A stretch of 64,000 nucleotides of DNA from Ruegeria arenilitoris (GCF_013030265.1 NZ_WPZQ01000010.1:1-64000); one strand, 5' to 3'. Counted from the first letter of the stretch, positions 26,337 through 36,069 are shown. The notes: a model not told the origin generated them from the sequence alone. Program-made: numbers and translations.

Positions 26337-28310
26337 TCATTCTGCGGCCACCTTGTGCTGAACAACCGGCACAACCGGTGCATCTACAATCTCAAGCTTA
26401 GCGCTGATTGAGCCCTTGCGCCCATCTTCATAGGTGACTTCGGTTGTTGTCGAGATCGTCTCGGACCCATCGTAAAGCGCGTCGATGATGTCCTGGAACT
26501 TCTCCTCGACAAACCGACGACGCACCTTGCGGGTCCGGGTCATCTCACCATCGTCAGCATCCAACTCTTTGTGCAGCACAACGAAGCGGTGGACCTGACA
26601 ACCCGATAGCATTTCATCTGCGGCAACGGATTTGTTCACCGCTTCAACATGGCTGCGAATCGTCTCTAACACACGGGGATGTCCCGCCAGTTCCTGATAA
26701 GACGCATAGGCCACATTGTTACGCTCGGCCCAGTTACCAACCGCGGTCAGGTCGATATTGATGAAGGCCACGCAGCGGTCCTTGCCGTTGCCAAACAGCA
26801 CGACCTCAAGAATGTCGGGGTAGAACTTCAGCTTATTCTCGACGTATTTCGGCGCGAACATTGAGCCATCGGCCATTTTGCCAACATCTTTGGCGCGGTC
26901 GATGATCCGCAAATGGCCCGAGCTTTCCTCGATGAATCCGGCATCGCCAGTCGCCACCCAACCCTCGGCATCTTTGGTCGAGGCCGTTGAATCCGGGTTG
27001 TTATAGTACTCGACGAAAACGCCGGGCGAGCGGTAGTGGATCTCGCCACTGTCATCGATTTTCAACTCAACATCTGGTGCGGGAACGCCAACCGTGTCGG
27101 CCCGAACCTCGCCATCCGGTTGCACTGTGATGAAAACGGTGGCTTCGGTCTGGCCATAAAGCTGCTTCAGGTTGATGCCCAGTGAGCGGTAGAAATCAAA
27201 AATCTCCGGTCCAATCGCCTCTCCCGCGGTATAGCCCACACGGAACCGGCCATAGCCCAGCGTATCCTTTAGCGGCCCATAGACCAGCAGGTTGCCCAGC
27301 GCGTATTTCAGCTTGTCGCCAAAGCCCACAGGCTTGCCGTCCAGCAATAGGCCACCAACTTTCTTGGCATGGGCCATGAAGTGGTGGAACATGCGCTGCT
27401 TCAGCTTGCCCGCGTCCTCCATCCGGATCATCACGTTGGTCAGCTGGGTCTCGAACACACGCGGCGGAGCGAAGAAATAGGTCGGCCCGATCTCGCGCAG
27501 GTCGGTCATCATCGTGTCAGCGCTTTCGGGGCAGTTCACACAGAAGCCGCACCAATAAGCCTGTCCGATGGAGAAGATGAAATCCCCTACCCACGCCATC
27601 GGCAGATAAGACAGGATGTCTTCGTTCCGGGTCAGATGATCAAAATCGGCCGAGTTCTTGGCGCTTTCGATCACATTTCGGTTCGACAGAACCACTCCCT
27701 TGGGCTTGCCCGTGGTGCCCGAGGTGTAGAGCATCACGCAGGTGTCGTCATAAGTGATCTCAGAGATACGCTTGTCCAGTTCAGCGTCAAACCGGGCATG
27801 ACCGGCGCTGCCTTCGGCCATGATATCCTCAAGCGCGTTCATCTGGCTGTGGTCGTATTTCCGCATCCCGCGCTTGTCAGTGTAGAGGATGTGTTTGACC
27901 TGATGCAGATTTTCCTGAATCTCGATGACCTTGTCGACCTGCTCCTGATCACCGCAGACCACGTATTTCGCACCACAGTGTTCCAGCACATAGGCCATCT
28001 CTTCGGCAACCGAGTCCTGATAGAGCGGCACCGGAACCGCGCCTACCATCTGCGCCGCAACCATTGACCAGTAATGCGCGGGGCGGTTGCGCCCGATCAC
28101 TGCGATATGGTCGCCCTTCTCAACACCGAGTTCCAGATAACCAAGGGCAATCGAACGGATTTCCCTGGCCGCTTCGGCCCAGGTCCAGCATTGCCAGATA
28201 CCGAATTCCTTTTCCCGATAGGCCGGGGCGTCCCCGAACTGGGTGACATTGCGGTGTAGAAGCGCCGGAAGGGAGGTCATCCCCTCGGCGCCCGACTGCG
28301 TCTGAGCCAA
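26337..28310 (-). CDS. Long-chain-type AMP-dependent acyl-CoA synthetase
   Basis: A 657-residue adenylate-forming enzyme. MLYTSGTTGKPKGVVLSNR is the phosphate-binding loop, KQLYGQTEATVF the adenine motif and WVATGDAGFIEESSGHLRIIDRAKD the hinge; an insertion near the C-terminus (DDGEMTRTRKVRRRF) matches the bacterial long-chain/aryl subfamily found with Liv-type transporters. I place the start at a TTG at 28310 because AGGAG lies 8 bases before it; ATGs at 28280 (within the protein) and 28421 have no usable ribosome-binding site. It is first in the operon and probably activates the imported acid to its CoA ester. Chain length or aromatic nature of the substrate is open. Confidence 0.9.
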   Translation of the reverse strand: MAQTQSGAEGMTSLPALLHRNVTQFGDAPAYREKEFGIWQCWTWAEAAREIRSIALGYLELGVEKGDHIAVIGRNRPAHYWSMVAAQMVGAVPVPLYQDSVAEEMAYVLEHCGAKYVVCGDQEQVDKVIEIQENLHQVKHILYTDKRGMRKYDHSQMNALEDIMAEGSAGHARFDAELDKRISEITYDDTCVMLYTSGTTGKPKGVVLSNRNVIESAKNSADFDHLTRNEDILSYLPMAWVGDFIFSIGQAYWCGFCVNCPESADTMMTDLREIGPTYFFAPPRVFETQLTNVMIRMEDAGKLKQRMFHHFMAHAKKVGGLLLDGKPVGFGDKLKYALGNLLVYGPLKDTLGYGRFRVGYTAGEAIGPEIFDFYRSLGINLKQLYGQTEATVFITVQPDGEVRADTVGVPAPDVELKIDDSGEIHYRSPGVFVEYYNNPDSTASTKDAEGWVATGDAGFIEESSGHLRIIDRAKDVGKMADGSMFAPKYVENKLKFYPDILEVVLFGNGKDRCVAFINIDLTAVGNWAERNNVAYASYQELAGHPRVLETIRSHVEAVNKSVAADEMLSGCQVHRFVVLHKELDADDGEMTRTRKVRRRFVEEKFQDIIDALYDGSETISTTTEVTYEDGRKGSISAKLEIVDAPVVPVVQHKVAAE

Positions 28311-28774
28311 TCTCTTTTCTCCTCCCCATCCGACCCCTCCTCCGGGCCGGAAACGGCGGACCCGAGGATCAACCCCGGACGCCAATGCCCCGATTAGGGA
28401 CATGGACACGATCAGCGTCAACTTTTTCCTGATGTTTTCTCAATTCTTACGAATTGTAACAGGGATACAGAGGCCGTCTTATGAATTGTACAAGATGTAC
28501 AACCCATATGATTAGAGTGCTTGGCCGCCTGATAAAATCGTGAGAACTGATTGCATCCTTGTTCACTGAGAAATGAAGCGAAAAGCCGGGCATCGATACG
28601 AAGTGTCGAGAATTGGAGTTTGGGCCTGTTTTGCAAACTCGTTGTCCTGCCGCCCCTCTTGGACAAGAGTTCTCTTTGGAAGGCCGTCAAATAAATGGCG
28701 CGAAGCAGTCCAAAAAACGGCCTGTTCAAGCCTCACTAGCAAGAAGCTAATTCAAAAAAATCTTAGAGGGCCAC
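28311..28774. other. Promoter region of the acyl-CoA synthetase operon
   Basis: A 464-base divergent interval between the acyl-CoA synthetase operon (minus) and a small membrane-protein gene (plus). The half nearest the operon contains two inverted repeats described separately. The half nearest 28774 appears AT-rich and holds no gene that I can support. Confidence 0.5.
28447..28502. promoter_or_regulatory. Pair of inverted repeats, candidate operators of the acyl-CoA synthetase operon
   Basis: TTGTAC-N5-GTACAA at 28486-28502 is a perfect 6-base inverted repeat with a 5-base spacer. A related site, TTAC-N5-GTAA at 28447-28459, lies 41 bases away centre to centre. Both are upstream of the operon's first gene. 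Spacing and symmetry fit a dimeric repressor such as a TetR- or FadR/GntR-type acyl-CoA sensor, but no such regulator is encoded next door. Confidence 0.5.
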
Positions 28775-29149
28775 ATGTCATCCAAAACAAAGCCTACAAT
28801 TATTTGGGCGCTTTATGCCGCAAGCCTCGTCGCGCTTTTGACCTCATTCATTGCAGTTAGTTTAGCTTATTCTTGGCGCAAGACTGATCCAGGTTACAAA
28901 GTTGTTTACGACCAGCAAATTCGCAGGTTCTGGATCGCTGGCATTGGCTGGGCTTTGGGGCTCCTGGTGTTCGTATTCGCGGCATTTACTGACAGTAGCC
29001 CTGCTGGGTCGGGCATACCCCTATTGGGCAACATAGGGTTGCTGATTATTGTTGCAACGCAGCTTTGGTTCGCCTTATCGGCAATGATTTCGATATTCTT
29101 AATACCTCAATCATCGAACTCTGGAAAAGCGCCACAAACATTTGCGTGA
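28775..29149 (+). CDS. Small integral membrane protein (DUF4870-like)
   Basis: A 124-residue protein with three hydrophobic segments: ~8-30, ~52-72 and ~83-108. The pattern IIWALYAASLVALLTSFIAVSLAY, polar SWRKTDPGYKVVYDQQIRRFWI, then a second helix resembles DUF4870-type proteins. No function is known. The gene is in a locally AT-rich patch and stands alone on the plus strand between minus-strand operons, which hints at a late insertion. The ATG at 28775 follows a weak GAGGG. Confidence 0.72.
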   Translation: MSSKTKPTIIWALYAASLVALLTSFIAVSLAYSWRKTDPGYKVVYDQQIRRFWIAGIGWALGLLVFVFAAFTDSSPAGSGIPLLGNIGLLIIVATQLWFALSAMISIFLIPQSSNSGKAPQTFA

Positions 29150-29281
29150 TCAAACACTGAATGAATTTTCCATCCAATTAAGGCGGGCAAACCAATTCAA
29201 GGAAACATGCAGAATCGGGTTTGTTGCCCATCGCATGTTGTTACTCAGACAGATTTCCGAAAAGCCCGCCCCAACCCAAGC

Positions 29282-29680
29282 CTACAACCAATCCCTTAAT
29301 ATCGGGATCAGCGGCACGTCAGCAGCAGGCATAGGATAATTCCGCAACTCATTCGCACGCGCCCATTTGAGTGCCTGCCCTTCCTTGGATTGCGGAATAC
29401 CCTCCCACTTGCGGCAGGCAAACAGCGGCATCAGCAAGTGAAAATCGTCATAGCTGTGGCTGGCGAAGGTCAGCGGGGCGAGGCATGAGGCCCAGGTATC
29501 GATGCCCAGTTCCTCGTGCAATTCGCGGACCAGCGCGGCCTCGGGCGTTTCGCCGGGTTCGATCTTGCCGCCGGGGAACTCCCACAGGCCAGCCATGGAT
29601 TTACCCTCCGGGCGCTGCGCTAACAGCACCCGGCCTTCGATATCGATCAGGGCGACGGCGGATACCAGGATTGTTTTCAT
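29282..29680 (-). CDS. mutT: MutT-type Nudix hydrolase (8-oxo-dGTP diphosphatase)
   Basis: A 132-residue Nudix enzyme. The Nudix box is complete: GGKIEPGETPEAALVREL followed by HEELGI, with the RELHEE metal ligands. LLAQRPEGKSMAGLWEFPGG before the box is typical of MutT, which hydrolyses 8-oxo-dGTP to keep oxidised guanine out of DNA. I use the ATG at 29680 (MKTILVS); an ATG two codons upstream is possible. It lies downstream of argJ and a small secreted protein on the minus strand, probably in the same transcript. Confidence 0.92.
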   Translation of the reverse strand: MKTILVSAVALIDIEGRVLLAQRPEGKSMAGLWEFPGGKIEPGETPEAALVRELHEELGIDTWASCLAPLTFASHSYDDFHLLMPLFACRKWEGIPQSKEGQALKWARANELRNYPMPAADVPLIPILRDWL

Positions 29681-29699
29681 AATCACTTACCAAGACGAA

Positions 29700-30047
29700 T
29701 TAGTGTGGGTTCTCAATGCATCTACCAGAGTTTGATTGTGAAAAACTCTTGTCAGAATTCATGGTCAGCATCTGCACTCGGACTGGTTCAGAAGTATTAC
29801 GCGGTATCATCTGAAGCGTTAGCTTGCTCGGATTGTAGGCTTGTTGCTCCGCTAACCAGACTGCTTCTTTAGAAACCTTAATGACGTCATATTCACGAAT
29901 ACCGCCATCTACCGAGGCCACCATAGTTTCGCTGTCTACAACAATTTCAAAGGAAGATTTATAGTCCCAAGTACATTTCAGGTAGACGTTCTGCGCTTGC
30001 GCGGGTGATGCTGCCACGCCGGCCATTAGAGCTAAAAAATAGCGCAT
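29700..30047 (-). CDS. Small secreted protein of unknown function
   Basis: A 115-residue protein with a clear Sec signal peptide (RYFLALMAGVAASPAQA, cleavage before QNVYLKC). The mature part of ~97 residues has two cysteines (KCTWD near the start, GRCIEN near the end) that could form a disulfide, and predicted beta-strand character. I do not recognise a family. It lies between argJ (35 bases upstream) and mutT (19 bases downstream). Confidence 0.75.
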   Translation of the reverse strand: MRYFLALMAGVAASPAQAQNVYLKCTWDYKSSFEIVVDSETMVASVDGGIREYDVIKVSKEAVWLAEQQAYNPSKLTLQMIPRNTSEPVRVQMLTMNSDKSFSQSNSGRCIENPH

Positions 30048-30082
30048 TCAAGTTTTCCATTTCTGCCGGAATTGCTCCGATT

Positions 30083-31309
30083 TCACGACCGGTAATCCGC
30101 GTTGATTTCGATGTAGCCGTGGGTCAGGTCACAGGTCCAGACAGTGGATTCTCCGTCCCCCAAACCTAGATCAACGGTGATCATAAGGTTCTGACCCTTC
30201 ATGTATTCTGCGGCATCTTCCTCACGATAATCAGGGCTGACCCAACCCTTCTCGGCCACCAGAATGTCACCGAACGAAATGCTCAGCAGATCGCGGTCGG
30301 CTGCAGCTCCCGATTTACCGATTGCCATGACCACCCGACCCCAGTTCGGGTCTTCACCTGCGATTGCGGTCTTGACCAGTGGAGAGTTTGCGATCGCCAG
30401 CCCATGCACTTTTGCATCAGCGCCCGAGACTGCTCCGGTCACCCGGATTTCCACAAACTTTGTTGCGCCTTCACCGTCGCGTACCACCTGCTGGGCCAGA
30501 TCCAGCATGACACCTTCCAATGCATCGGCGAAATCGGCGTTGTCTGTTGCATCAACACCCGACGCACCGGTCGCACACAGCAACAGGCTGTCCGAGGTCG
30601 ATGTATCGCTGTCTACAGTGATGCAGTTGAACGTCCGATCCGTTTGGGCGCCCAGCATGGCCTGCAGTGCCGATTGGTCAACTTTGGCATCCGTGAAGAT
30701 GTAGACCAGCATCGTTGCCATATCCGGCGCGATCATGCCGGAACCCTTGGCAATCCCTGAAATAGAGACTGTTTTGCCGTCTATCTCGACCTGTGCGCTG
30801 GCGCCTTTCGGGAAGGTATCCGTTGTCATGATGGCACGAGCAGCGTCTTCGAGCTTGTCATCTTGCAGGGCGCTGTTCAGCACATCCAGCTGTGCCACGA
30901 TGCGTTCATGCGGCAGCGGCTCGCCGATCACCCCGGTGGATGAGGTGAATACACGATCCACAGCCACGCCGGTAACCGAAGACACGGCCTGCGTCACTTC
31001 AGCGACCGAGCTCTGACCGTAATGCCCTGTAAACGCATTGGCGTTGCCCGAATTCACAAGGATCGCCGCTGGCCCCTCGCTGGAGCCGCCGATCTTTTCC
31101 TGACAATCCAGCACCGGAGCAGCCCGGGTCGCTGATCGGGTAAACACACCGGCCACCGATGTGCCCGGGTCCATGACCGCCAGCATGACATCCGTGCGGC
31201 CCTGATAGCGCACACCTGCCTCGACAGTGGCAAAGCGCGCACCGTTGATGACCGGCAATTCGGGGAAAGCCGCTGGTGCAAGCGGTGAAACCTTGGTGAT
31301 CGTGGCCAC
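30083..31309 (-). CDS. argJ: ArgJ, bifunctional ornithine acetyltransferase/N-acetylglutamate synthase
   Basis: A 408-residue Ntn-type enzyme of arginine synthesis. It transfers the acetyl group from N-acetylornithine to glutamate and, in bifunctional forms, also makes N-acetylglutamate from acetyl-CoA. The self-cleavage site is KGSGMIAPDMATML with the nucleophilic Thr at 199; FTSSTGVIGEPLP (~121-133) supplies oxyanion-hole threonines. It is processed into alpha and beta chains after that Met-Ala-Thr. It follows the parvulin gene with a 5-base gap, so the two are co-transcribed. Mono- versus bifunctionality cannot be told from sequence here. Confidence 0.95.
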   Translation of the reverse strand: MATITKVSPLAPAAFPELPVINGARFATVEAGVRYQGRTDVMLAVMDPGTSVAGVFTRSATRAAPVLDCQEKIGGSSEGPAAILVNSGNANAFTGHYGQSSVAEVTQAVSSVTGVAVDRVFTSSTGVIGEPLPHERIVAQLDVLNSALQDDKLEDAARAIMTTDTFPKGASAQVEIDGKTVSISGIAKGSGMIAPDMATMLVYIFTDAKVDQSALQAMLGAQTDRTFNCITVDSDTSTSDSLLLCATGASGVDATDNADFADALEGVMLDLAQQVVRDGEGATKFVEIRVTGAVSGADAKVHGLAIANSPLVKTAIAGEDPNWGRVVMAIGKSGAAADRDLLSISFGDILVAEKGWVSPDYREEDAAEYMKGQNLMITVDLGLGDGESTVWTCDLTHGYIEINADYRS

Positions 31310-31314
31310 GGGAG

Positions 31315-32163
31315 TTACTCCTGAATCAGGTCCAGCTGGCGGATGACCTCGGGGCCAGTGCCTTCAAGAGCGGGGCGTTCAATCTGTGCCTGCTGGGTCA
31401 ATTCATCGATCCGGGCCTGAATTGCATCCTGACGAATGGTTTGGGCAAGCTCTTCGCGAACCACCGCCAGTTCAGGAGCTTCGGACTTTCGCTTGTCATT
31501 CAGTTTGACGACATGCCAGCCGAATTGAGTTTGAACGGGGTCGGATACATTGTCTTTCTCCAACGCAACCACTGCCTGTTCGAATTCCGGAACCATCTGT
31601 CCCTTACCGAACCAACCCAGCGAACCGCCGTTGGGGCCAGAAGGGCCTGTGGATTTTTCCTTTGCCAGTTCAGCAAAATCGGCACCGTCGTCCAGTTGCG
31701 ACTTGAGCTCTTTCGCCTCTTCTTCGGTTTCTACAAGAATATGGCTGGCGTTGAACTCATCCTCACCCTCGAAATCAGCGAACTGTGCGTCATAGGCCGC
31801 CTGGATCGCCTCATCGGTCACGGTGGCCTCGGTAACCTCGTTGACGGTCTGAACTGCCCGAAGGGAACGTGTTTCGTTTTCCAGCGCCAGTTCGTTCAGG
31901 GCCGACAGGCCATCCTGCTGCTGGCCCAGCAACTGCTGTTGCACCAGCTGTTCCAGGATGAACTCGTAGAGCACATCATCTTCCAGTTGCTGATACTGCG
32001 GCGGCAGAGCGGCAGCGGTGGCGATGACGTGACCCAGTGTGATTTCATCCCCGTTGACCCGTGCCACGACGGTGTCCACATCAGGCTTGGTTTCGGCGGC
32101 AACAGGCAGTGCCATCACAGCAACGAGAGCGAGCGATGGCAAAAAAGTGAGGCCTTTTGGCAT
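31315..32163 (-). CDS. Periplasmic parvulin-type peptidyl-prolyl isomerase
   Basis: A 282-residue SurA/PrsA-like foldase. Residues 1-23 are a Sec signal peptide (FLPSLALVAVMALPVAAE). An N-terminal helical chaperone segment follows, then a rotamase domain at ~135-235: FNASHILVETEEEAKEL, GPNGGSLGWFGKGQMVPEFEQAV and SDPVQTQFGWHVVKLND. It should assist folding of exported or outer-membrane proteins. It is divergent from secA across ~175 bases and followed immediately by argJ, a common roseobacter arrangement. Client proteins are unknown. Confidence 0.92.
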   Translation of the reverse strand: MPKGLTFLPSLALVAVMALPVAAETKPDVDTVVARVNGDEITLGHVIATAAALPPQYQQLEDDVLYEFILEQLVQQQLLGQQQDGLSALNELALENETRSLRAVQTVNEVTEATVTDEAIQAAYDAQFADFEGEDEFNASHILVETEEEAKELKSQLDDGADFAELAKEKSTGPSGPNGGSLGWFGKGQMVPEFEQAVVALEKDNVSDPVQTQFGWHVVKLNDKRKSEAPELAVVREELAQTIRQDAIQARIDELTQQAQIERPALEGTGPEVIRQLDLIQE

Positions 32164-32339
32164 TGAATCATCCTATTTTCTTGCCGCGACGGGGCGTGGC
32201 GTTGACACTCTGGAACCTGCCGCTTACATCGCCTTGAAGCCTTGGACAGGGCCGCCTTTCACCCCCCGTATCTATGGGTTGCGCGCAAGGTGGGCAAGCC
32301 TGTCGCAACCAAGACAAGAACAGATCCGCTGGAGTGAAC

Positions 32340-35045
32340 ATGCTGGGACTCGGAACGCTCGCCAAAAAGGTGTTCGGAACACCGAACGACCGCAAGATCA
32401 AGGCGACCCGCCCCCTGATCGAAAAGATCAACGCGCTGGAGCCCGAGTTCGAGAAACTGACGGACGAGGGTCTGATCGAAAAGACCGAAGAGCTGCGCAA
32501 ACGTGCGCTGGACGGCGAGAGCCTGGACGCTCTGCTGCCCGAAGCCTTTGCCAACGTCCGCGAGGGTGCAAAGCGAGCGCTGGGCCTGCGCGCCTTTGAT
32601 GTGCAGCTGATGGGCGGTACCTTCCTGCATCAGGGCAACATCTCGGAAATGAAAACGGGTGAGGGCAAGACGCTTGTCGCCACCTTCCCCGCCTATCTGA
32701 ATGCGCTGACGGGCAAGGGTGTGCACGTGGTGACGGTCAATGAATACCTGGCCAAGCGTGACTCGGAATGGATGGGCAAGGTGTTTGCCGCCGTAGGTAT
32801 GACCACCGGTGTGATCTGGTCGGGCCAGCTTGACGCCGAAAAGAAGGCTGCATACGCGTGTGACGTCACCTATGCGACCAACAACGAGCTGGGTTTTGAC
32901 TATCTGCGCGATAACATGAAGGCGGATCTGGCCGAGATCTACCAAAAGTACCACAACTTCGCGATCGTGGACGAGGTGGACTCGATCCTGATCGATGAAG
33001 CGCGGACACCGCTGATCATCTCGGGCCCGTCGCAGGACCGTTCGGACCTTTACACGGCCATCGACGCCCTGATCCCCTTGCTTCAGGATGATCATTTCAC
33101 GCTGGACGAAAAATCCCGCAACGTGACCTTCACCGACGAAGGCAACGAATTCCTCGAACAGCAATTGCTGGATGCGGGACTGCTGCCCGAAGGCCATTCG
33201 CTGTATGATCCCGAAAGCACAACTGTTGTGCACCACGTCAACCAGGGCCTGCGCGCGCACAAGATGTTCCAGCGCGACAAGGATTACATCGTGCGCGATG
33301 GGAACGTCATTCTGATTGACGAATTCACTGGTCGCATGATGCCGGGCCGCCGCCTGTCCGAGGGCTTGCATCAGGCGATCGAGGCCAAGGAAGGCGTGCA
33401 GATTCAGCCCGAAAACGTGACACTGGCCAGCGTGACGTTTCAGAACTACTTCCGCCTCTACGATAAACTGGGCGGCATGACAGGCACCGCGCTGACCGAG
33501 GCAGAAGAGTTTGCCGAAATCTACGGTCTGGGCGTAGTCGAGGTTCCGACCAACAAACCAATCGCGCGTGAAGACCGAAACGATCAGGTGTATCGTACCG
33601 CTGCCGAAAAATACGATGCGATGATCAAGCAAACCAAGAAAGCCTCTGAAAAAGGGCAGCCGGTATTGTTGGGTACCACATCGATCGAAAAGTCCGAGCT
33701 ACTGAGTCAATTGCTGGTCAAGGAAGGCATCGAGCATAACGTTCTGAACGCCCGCCAGCACGAGCAGGAAGCGCAGATTGTGGCAGATGCCGGTCGACTA
33801 GGTGCGGTTACTATCGCGACCAACATGGCCGGTCGCGGAACCGACATTCAGCTGGGCGGCAATGTGGAAATGAAAGTCCTGCAGGCGTTGGCCGAAAATC
33901 CGGATGCAGATCCGGCGGAACTGCGCGCCCAGGAAGAAGCCCGCCACGCAGAAGAAAAGCAAAAAGTACTGGAGGCCGGTGGCCTCTACGTCATGGCCTC
34001 GGAACGTCACGAAAGCCGCCGGATCGACAACCAGCTGCGTGGCCGCTCGGGCCGTCAGGGCGACCCCGGCCGCACCATCTTTTATCTGAGCCTCGAAGAT
34101 GACCTGATGCGTATCTTCGGCTCAGAACGTCTGGACAAGGTCCTGACCACCTTGGGCATGAAAGAGGGCGAAGCGATCATTCACCCATGGGTGAACAAGT
34201 CGCTTGAGCGCGCTCAGGCCAAGGTCGAAGGTCGAAACTTTGACATGCGTAAGAACGTTCTGAAATTCGACGATGTCATGAACGACCAGCGGAAGGTGAT
34301 CTTTAACCAGCGCCGCGAGATCATGTCAGCAGACGATCTGTCGGATATCGCATCGGATATGCGCGAACAGGTGATCGACGACCTGATCGATCAATACATG
34401 CCGCCAAAGACCTATGCGGATCAGTGGGATACTGACGGTCTGCATGAGGCGATCAAAGACAAGCTGAACATGGATGTCCCGGTTCAGGACTGGGCCGCCG
34501 AAGAAGGTGTTGATGACGAAGAAATTCGCGAACGCCTCATCAAGACCACTGACGATATGATGGCGCAAAAAGCCGTCGCTTTCGGCCCGGAAAACATGCG
34601 CAACATCGAAAAACAAGTGTTGCTGCAGACCATTGACGGCAAATGGCGCGAGCATCTGCTGACGCTCGAGCATCTGCGCTCGGTTGTTGGATTCCGCGGT
34701 TACGCTCAGCGTGATCCACTGAATGAGTACAAGACCGAAAGCTTCCAGCTGTTTGAATCGATGCTGGAGGGCCTACGGGAAACCGTGACCCAGCAACTGG
34801 CCCGTGTTCGCCCGCTGTCCGAAGAAGAACAGCGCGAAATGATGGCTCAGATGGCGGCACAGCAGGCGCAGATCAAAGAGGCTACCGATCAGGCCGAAGC
34901 CGTGGCCGAGGCCGAAGCCTCGGGTGATCCGCGTCCCGGTTTTGTCGAAGATGACCCTGAAACCTGGGGTAACCCGTCACGCAATGACAAATGTCCCTGC
35001 GGTTCGGGTAAGAAGTTCAAACACTGCCACGGCCGTTTGACCTGA
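32340..35045 (+). CDS. secA: SecA, preprotein translocase ATPase
   Basis: A 901-residue motor of Sec-dependent export. [17 protein letters not shown] is the Walker A region, [20 protein letters not shown] the DEAD-like motif, [14 protein letters not shown] and [11 protein letters not shown] are later helicase motifs, and the C-terminus ends with the zinc- and SecB-binding motif [14 protein letters not shown]. The ATG at 32340 matches the usual N-terminus ([13 protein letters not shown]); an upstream in-frame start is less likely. It is followed by a strong hairpin terminator. An antisense reading frame of 457 codons inside it is a coding-strand shadow. Confidence 0.97.
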   Translation: MLGLGTLAKKVFGTPNDRKIKATRPLIEKINALEPEFEKLTDEGLIEKTEELRKRALDGESLDALLPEAFANVREGAKRALGLRAFDVQLMGGTFLHQGNISEMKTGEGKTLVATFPAYLNALTGKGVHVVTVNEYLAKRDSEWMGKVFAAVGMTTGVIWSGQLDAEKKAAYACDVTYATNNELGFDYLRDNMKADLAEIYQKYHNFAIVDEVDSILIDEARTPLIISGPSQDRSDLYTAIDALIPLLQDDHFTLDEKSRNVTFTDEGNEFLEQQLLDAGLLPEGHSLYDPESTTVVHHVNQGLRAHKMFQRDKDYIVRDGNVILIDEFTGRMMPGRRLSEGLHQAIEAKEGVQIQPENVTLASVTFQNYFRLYDKLGGMTGTALTEAEEFAEIYGLGVVEVPTNKPIAREDRNDQVYRTAAEKYDAMIKQTKKASEKGQPVLLGTTSIEKSELLSQLLVKEGIEHNVLNARQHEQEAQIVADAGRLGAVTIATNMAGRGTDIQLGGNVEMKVLQALAENPDADPAELRAQEEARHAEEKQKVLEAGGLYVMASERHESRRIDNQLRGRSGRQGDPGRTIFYLSLEDDLMRIFGSERLDKVLTTLGMKEGEAIIHPWVNKSLERAQAKVEGRNFDMRKNVLKFDDVMNDQRKVIFNQRREIMSADDLSDIASDMREQVIDDLIDQYMPPKTYADQWDTDGLHEAIKDKLNMDVPVQDWAAEEGVDDEEIRERLIKTTDDMMAQKAVAFGPENMRNIEKQVLLQTIDGKWREHLLTLEHLRSVVGFRGYAQRDPLNEYKTESFQLFESMLEGLRETVTQQLARVRPLSEEEQREMMAQMAAQQAQIKEATDQAEAVAEAEASGDPRPGFVEDDPETWGNPSRNDKCPCGSGKKFKHCHGRLT

Positions 35046-35077
35046 CGTCACCCAACCTCGGACACAATGACTCCGCG

Positions 35078-35105
35078 TCGCGGCCACATATTGGCCGCGA
35101 TTGTT
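35078..35105 (+). terminator. secA terminator hairpin
   Basis: A perfect 9-base-pair stem, TCGCGGCCA / TGGCCGCGA, with a CATAT loop and a following TTGTTAATG, starts 33 bases after the secA stop. It argues that the next gene has its own promoter or depends on read-through, and that translation of that gene starts downstream of this structure. Confidence 0.7.
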
Positions 35106-35145
35106 AATGAAATTGCGACTCGCTCCTTCAACTGGGGAGGGTGTC

Positions 35146-36069
35146 TTGTTTGTCATTAAGAACTACGTGACCACCTGTGGCACAGTGGCCTGTGCTCTTG
35201 CGATTGGTTACCTGATGCAGAACGGTCCGAACGCGCAACACAAAGGCGCGACCATTCAGCATGCCTCCGTGACAAACGAAAGTTCTGTAATCCCCGGACT
35301 CGAAAGTGTTGTTCTGACCTCTACTTCACCGGCAGACACTGAGAGTTCAGTGACATCCCCGGCAAACCGAACAATTCGCGCCAAGCCTACAGACCCTCAA
35401 CAGCAGGTAGACTGTAATCTGAGCGCACGCGCAGTCGCCGCACCACAGGCCGCTGCTCGATTGACCTTAAAGGCCCCCTGTAAGCCCAGCCAGAATGTCG
35501 AGCTTCACCACAGCGGAATGACGTTCACAGCCAGGACAGATGAGGACGGCCGTATTGACCTGACCATCCCGGTGCTTTCCGAATATGCGATTTTCCTGAT
35601 TTCCTTCGAAGACAATGCCGGAACAGTCGCCACAACTCACGTCCCGGATTTCGCGGCATACAACCGCGTTGCCCTGCAATGGCGGGGAAACACCGAGCTT
35701 CAGCTACATGCGCTGGAGTTTGGTGCAAGCTATGGCGAGGCCGGGCATGTCTGGGCGAACCCGCAAGCTCAGGGTGTGGGCAACGTGGTTCACCTGGGCG
35801 TCGCAGGCTCAGCAAGTGCACACAATGTCGAACTGTATACCTTTCCGGCCGGTCAAACGGATCAGAACGGTGAGATCGCACTCACCGTCGAAGCGGAAGT
35901 GACAGAGGCAAATTGTGGGCGTGAACTGAGCGTTCAATCGCTGGAAATCCGCGCGGATCGCCGTCTGCGGTCGCGTGACCTGACACTGCCGATGCCGGAT
36001 TGTTCCGCAGACCAGAATTTTCTGGTGTTGAATAATCTGTTCGAAGACCTGACAATCGCGGCAAAGTAA
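35146..36069 (+). CDS. Membrane-anchored periplasmic protein of unknown function
   Basis: A 307-residue protein. An N-terminal hydrophobic helix (FVIKNYVTTCGTVACALAIGY region, residues ~2-24) acts as anchor or uncleaved signal, followed by a low-complexity Thr/Ser/Pro segment to ~85 and then beta-rich repeats, with conserved-looking Cys (VDCNLS, APCKPSQ, EANCGRE, PDCSAD) that may pair in the periplasm. I chose the TTG at 35146 because GGGGAGG lies 5 bases before it; a start at 35101 would lie inside the secA terminator hairpin. It is followed after 24 bases by the PstS-OmpA-like gene. No recognised family. Confidence 0.75.
   Translation: MFVIKNYVTTCGTVACALAIGYLMQNGPNAQHKGATIQHASVTNESSVIPGLESVVLTSTSPADTESSVTSPANRTIRAKPTDPQQQVDCNLSARAVAAPQAAARLTLKAPCKPSQNVELHHSGMTFTARTDEDGRIDLTIPVLSEYAIFLISFEDNAGTVATTHVPDFAAYNRVALQWRGNTELQLHALEFGASYGEAGHVWANPQAQGVGNVVHLGVAGSASAHNVELYTFPAGQTDQNGEIALTVEAEVTEANCGRELSVQSLEIRADRRLRSRDLTLPMPDCSADQNFLVLNNLFEDLTIAAK

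Noticed and set aside
28418..28729. A 103-codon minus-strand frame in the operon promoter region
   Set aside because: It covers the palindromic operator candidates, has no family resemblance and no good start signal.
29142..29339. A 65-codon frame after the small membrane protein
   Set aside because: No ribosome-binding site, low-complexity end, and it runs into the 3' end of mutT on the opposite strand.
32259..33632. A 457-codon open frame antisense to secA
   Set aside because: It lies opposite a highly conserved secA and its translation looks like a reverse-frame shadow (biased, His/Arg/Val-rich, no family). No ribosome-binding site or context supports it.
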